Origin: Sphingopyxis sp. JAI108
GTDB lineage: Bacteria; Pseudomonadota; Alphaproteobacteria; Sphingomonadales; Sphingomonadaceae
NCBI RefSeq assembly: GCF_013410105.1
Contig: NZ_JACCCJ010000001.1
Span: forward strand, 310,001 to 374,000
Direction of reading: 5' to 3'
Length of the DNA stretch: 64,000 bases
Below are positions 61,903-64,000 of this stretch, in pieces. A program made the position numbers and the translations under genes. The notes beneath the pieces are model-generated. The model had not been told where the DNA came from. It saw only the letters and a program-made list of their open reading frames with translations, and ran no database searches. How positions within the stretch are numbered: position 1 is the first letter of the stretch; each line of letters opens with the position of its first letter.

Positions 61903-62933
61903 GCGCCGACCTGATGACCGACGACGATCGCTGGGCGGCGGTGCTGCGCCGCGACCGCGCGCTCGACGGACGCTTCGTCACCGGTGTGCTCACCACCGGC
62001 ATCTATTGCCGGCCGAGCTGCGCCGCGCGGCATCCGCTGCGCGAAAATGTGCGTTTCTTCACCGACGGCGCGGCGGCGCGCGAAACCGGGCTGCGCCCGT
62101 GCAAGCGTTGCCTGCCCGACGACGTCGCGCGCGACGAGGGCGCGGTGCTCGCGGCGATCGAGGCGATCAAGCAAAGCGAGGAACCGCTCGCGCTCGCCGA
62201 TCTCGCCGGTCGCACCGGCTATTCGCCGACGCATTTCCAGCGCGTCTTCACGCGTCACACCGGCCTGTCGCCCGCCGCATATGCCCGCGCGCTCCGCGAG
62301 GAACGCGCCCGGGCCGCGCTGAGCGAGGCGGGCCGGGTGACCGACGCGATTTACGACGCAGGCTTTTCGGGGCCGTCGCGTTTCTATGACAATATGGAGG
62401 GACGCATGGGTATGACGGCTTCGGCCTGGGCAAACGGCGGCAAGGGCGCGACGATCCACTGGGCGGTGGTGCCGACCAGCCTCGGCGACATGCTCGTCGC
62501 GGCGACTGGCAAAGGCGTGTGCCGCCTGAGCTTCGCCGAGGGGCGCGAGGCGCTCGAGGAGCGCTTTCCCGCAGCCGACCTGGTCGAGGGCGGCGAAGCG
62601 TTCGAAGCGCTGCTGAAGCAGGTCGTCGATGCCGTCGAAGCGCCGGTGAACGGATTCGACCATATCCCGATCGACGTGAAGGGCACCGCCTTTCAGGAAG
62701 CCGTGTGGCGCGAGCTGCGCAAGATCCCCGCAGGCGAAACGCGCAGCTATTCGGATATCGCCGCCGCTGTCGGCAAGCCCAATGCGGTGCGCGCGGCGGG
62801 GAGCGCCAACGGCGCGAACAATGTCGCGGTGCTGATCCCGTGCCACCGCGTCGTGCGCAGCGACGGGACGCTCGGCGGCTATGCCTATGGCCTGCCGATC
62901 AAGGAAGAATTGCTGAAGCGCGAAGGGCGCTGA
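61899..62933 (+). CDS. ada: Ada: regulator and O6-methylguanine-DNA methyltransferase
   Basis: A 344-residue full-length Ada. The N-terminal zinc domain has Cys37, Cys41, Cys68 and Cys71 (GIYCRPSCAARHP, RPCKRCLP), of which the first accepts methyl groups from phosphotriesters in E. coli Ada. An AraC-type DNA-binding domain follows (about 80-180), and the C-terminal methyltransferase domain has the active PCHRV motif with Cys315. It repairs alkylated DNA and activates the adaptive response. It is translationally coupled to the DUF1203 gene. No alkB or alkA is in the window. Confidence 0.96.
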   Translation: MSADLMTDDDRWAAVLRRDRALDGRFVTGVLTTGIYCRPSCAARHPLRENVRFFTDGAAARETGLRPCKRCLPDDVARDEGAVLAAIEAIKQSEEPLALADLAGRTGYSPTHFQRVFTRHTGLSPAAYARALREERARAALSEAGRVTDAIYDAGFSGPSRFYDNMEGRMGMTASAWANGGKGATIHWAVVPTSLGDMLVAATGKGVCRLSFAEGREALEERFPAADLVEGGEAFEALLKQVVDAVEAPVNGFDHIPIDVKGTAFQEAVWRELRKIPAGETRSYSDIAAAVGKPNAVRAAGSANGANNVAVLIPCHRVVRSDGTLGGYAYGLPIKEELLKREGR

Positions 62934-62941
62934 GCAGCGGT

Positions 62942-62973
62942 GGCGCCGGACAGCATGAACCGGGCCCGGCGCC
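62942..62973. terminator. Hairpin between convergent ada and TPR gene
   Basis: GGCGCCGG (62942-62949) and its complement CCGGCGCC (62966-62973) form an 8-bp GC stem with a 16-bp loop between the two stop codons. No T-tract is seen. Confidence 0.5.
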
Positions 62974-62990
62974 TGAATGACAGCGCGATA

Positions 62991-64000
62991 TCAGCTGTCT
63001 TCCTTTTCCCGATCGGCGAAAATGGCTGCCATGGTTGTGCGCGCCGCGTCGATCTGGCCGGCGTCGATTTCTTCGACCATCTTGGCGACCTTGTTCGCCT
63101 TTTCCTGCTTGTGGCTCGAAAAGGCGAGCGGAGCGAGGACCGAGCGTGCCAGCTTCCCCTTGTTCTCGTCGAGCAGCTGGCGCGCGAGGACCATGCGGTA
63201 ACCATCGTCGTAGGACGAATAGTCGAACACGCTTTCCAGCGCGATGATCGCGGGTTCGGGGATCGGCTCCTTCGCTTCATAGAAGGACATATAATAGCCG
63301 ATCGCCGCGCGCGGATCCTTGGGATCGAGCCGGTATGCCTCGGCGAACCAGGTGCGCGCCGTCGCGTAGAGCGCGGGATTCTTTTCCTCATCGGCGCGCG
63401 TCATGAACAGGCCGCCCATCAAAACCTGAGCATCTTGCGATTGCGGATCGAGCACGAGCGCCCGTTTCAGCGCCGCCTCTGCCTTCGTGAATTCCTGGGC
63501 ATCGGTGTATGCCTCGCCCGCGATCAACTGTACGGGCAGGCTGTCCGGATATTTTTTATCCATGCCCTCGACCTCGTTCGCGACGGCGCGCGCCTGGCGC
63601 TCGTTGACGCCCCGCTCGCTGCGGATATGTGCCTGGATTACGGCTTCCTCGCCCGGCGTCAGGCGCCGGATATCGACTTTCGGCGCGACATAGTCCGCCG
63701 GCTTGACGTTGAGCGTGGGGAACGGACCGCTCTTGTACCGGCGCAGTTCGTTCTGCAACGTGTCGAGGTCGCCGAACACGCGCTGCGCCGCGGTCAGGCT
63801 GTCTTCCCCCGCGTTCAGCGCCTTCAGATATTGAGCGAGCTGCCCCTGCCTTGCCTCGTTGAAGTTCAGATAGTGCGCGATCATCCAGCCGAACGAATAG
63901 GACTGGTAATATTCCTGCCCGTCGAGCCGCTTGTTGTGATCGAACAACCGGGTCAGCCGGATGCCGGGCAGTTCGAAGAGGTCGTCGCCGCGGTGCTGCG
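62991..64000 (-). CDS. TPR protein with peptidase-like N-terminal part, 5' end off the edge
   Basis: The last 336 or so residues of a protein whose start lies beyond the window. The visible N-terminal part (DDLFELPGIRLTRLFDHN, then DGQEYYQSYSFGWMIAHYLN) resembles the end of the DUF1570/peptidase-MA-like region in which a gluzincin-type domain is followed by TPRs. The rest contains tetratricopeptide-like repeats (AGEAYTDAQEFTKAEAALKR, ARTWFAEAYRLDPKDPRAAI). A metal-binding HExxH is not in the visible part. It is convergent with ada. Likely exported, but the signal peptide cannot be seen. Confidence 0.75.
   Translation of the reverse strand, partial: QHRGDDLFELPGIRLTRLFDHNKRLDGQEYYQSYSFGWMIAHYLNFNEARQGQLAQYLKALNAGEDSLTAAQRVFGDLDTLQNELRRYKSGPFPTLNVKPADYVAPKVDIRRLTPGEEAVIQAHIRSERGVNERQARAVANEVEGMDKKYPDSLPVQLIAGEAYTDAQEFTKAEAALKRALVLDPQSQDAQVLMGGLFMTRADEEKNPALYATARTWFAEAYRLDPKDPRAAIGYYMSFYEAKEPIPEPAIIALESVFDYSSYDDGYRMVLARQLLDENKGKLARSVLAPLAFSSHKQEKANKVAKMVEEIDAGQIDAARTTMAAIFADREKEDS

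Overview
The window looks like a stretch of a high-GC alphaproteobacterial chromosome, most likely a sphingomonad close to Sphingopyxis. This is inferred from several signs. There are four sphingomonad-style TonB-dependent receptors, an F1-only atpH-A-G-D-C operon, and an NDUFA12-type complex I subunit next to a DUF2155 lipoprotein and aat. The intergenic palindromes are also typical of this group. No tRNA, rRNA or CRISPR array was seen.

Left part (1-13.8 kb): a CPBP membrane protease; an OmpR/histidine-kinase pair with a 4-bp overlap; a RidA-family gene divergent from a TetR regulator across a doubled palindromic operator; a small element remnant (19-aa leader ORF, AlpA, tyrosine integrase) with no visible cargo; a TonB receptor with a small membrane protein; a LytS/LytTR pair; and a DUF6249-like/ECF sigma/small membrane protein operon.

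13.8-24.5 kb: a membrane-homeostasis block on the minus strand (TelA, XpaC-like, YqiJ-like, flotillin), a bile-acid-symporter-like carrier, then plus-strand genes for a nucleosidase, a TPR protein, a cytochrome c, TypA and an RluE-like pseudouridine synthase. 24.5-27.5 kb is an accessory patch of less typical composition: a broken SIR2-like gene, a DUF3883 nuclease-like protein, an orphan small protein and a terminase-small-subunit-like protein.

27.5-42 kb: TonB receptors alternate with DNA repair and iron genes. A ku-mgtC-ligD operon (bacterial non-homologous end joining) sits beside a PepSY/59-aa/siderophore-receptor operon that has a palindrome upstream. A hemerythrin-like protein, a decayed ShlB-type fragment and another receptor follow. 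42-53 kb: CHAP hydrolase, GGDEF-EAL protein, stand-alone fatty acyl-AMP ligase, RecX, DUF192, NDUFA12, DUF2155, aat (whose 3' end overlaps DUF2155 by 223 bp), a methyltransferase and a lone CpaF ATPase. 53-64 kb: the F1 ATP synthase operon, dienelactone hydrolase plus P-loop ATPase, a trypsin-like protease, DUF1203 plus Ada, and a TPR protein cut by the right edge.

Most genes are ordinary chromosomal genes. The most unusual points are the 3'-3' coding overlap of aat and DUF2155, the MgtC gene inside the NHEJ operon, the flotillin/TelA block, and the defence-gene debris around 24.6-25.7 kb. Start sites were chosen by ribosome-binding site, signal peptide and overlap. No database search was possible, so family names rest on motif recognition.
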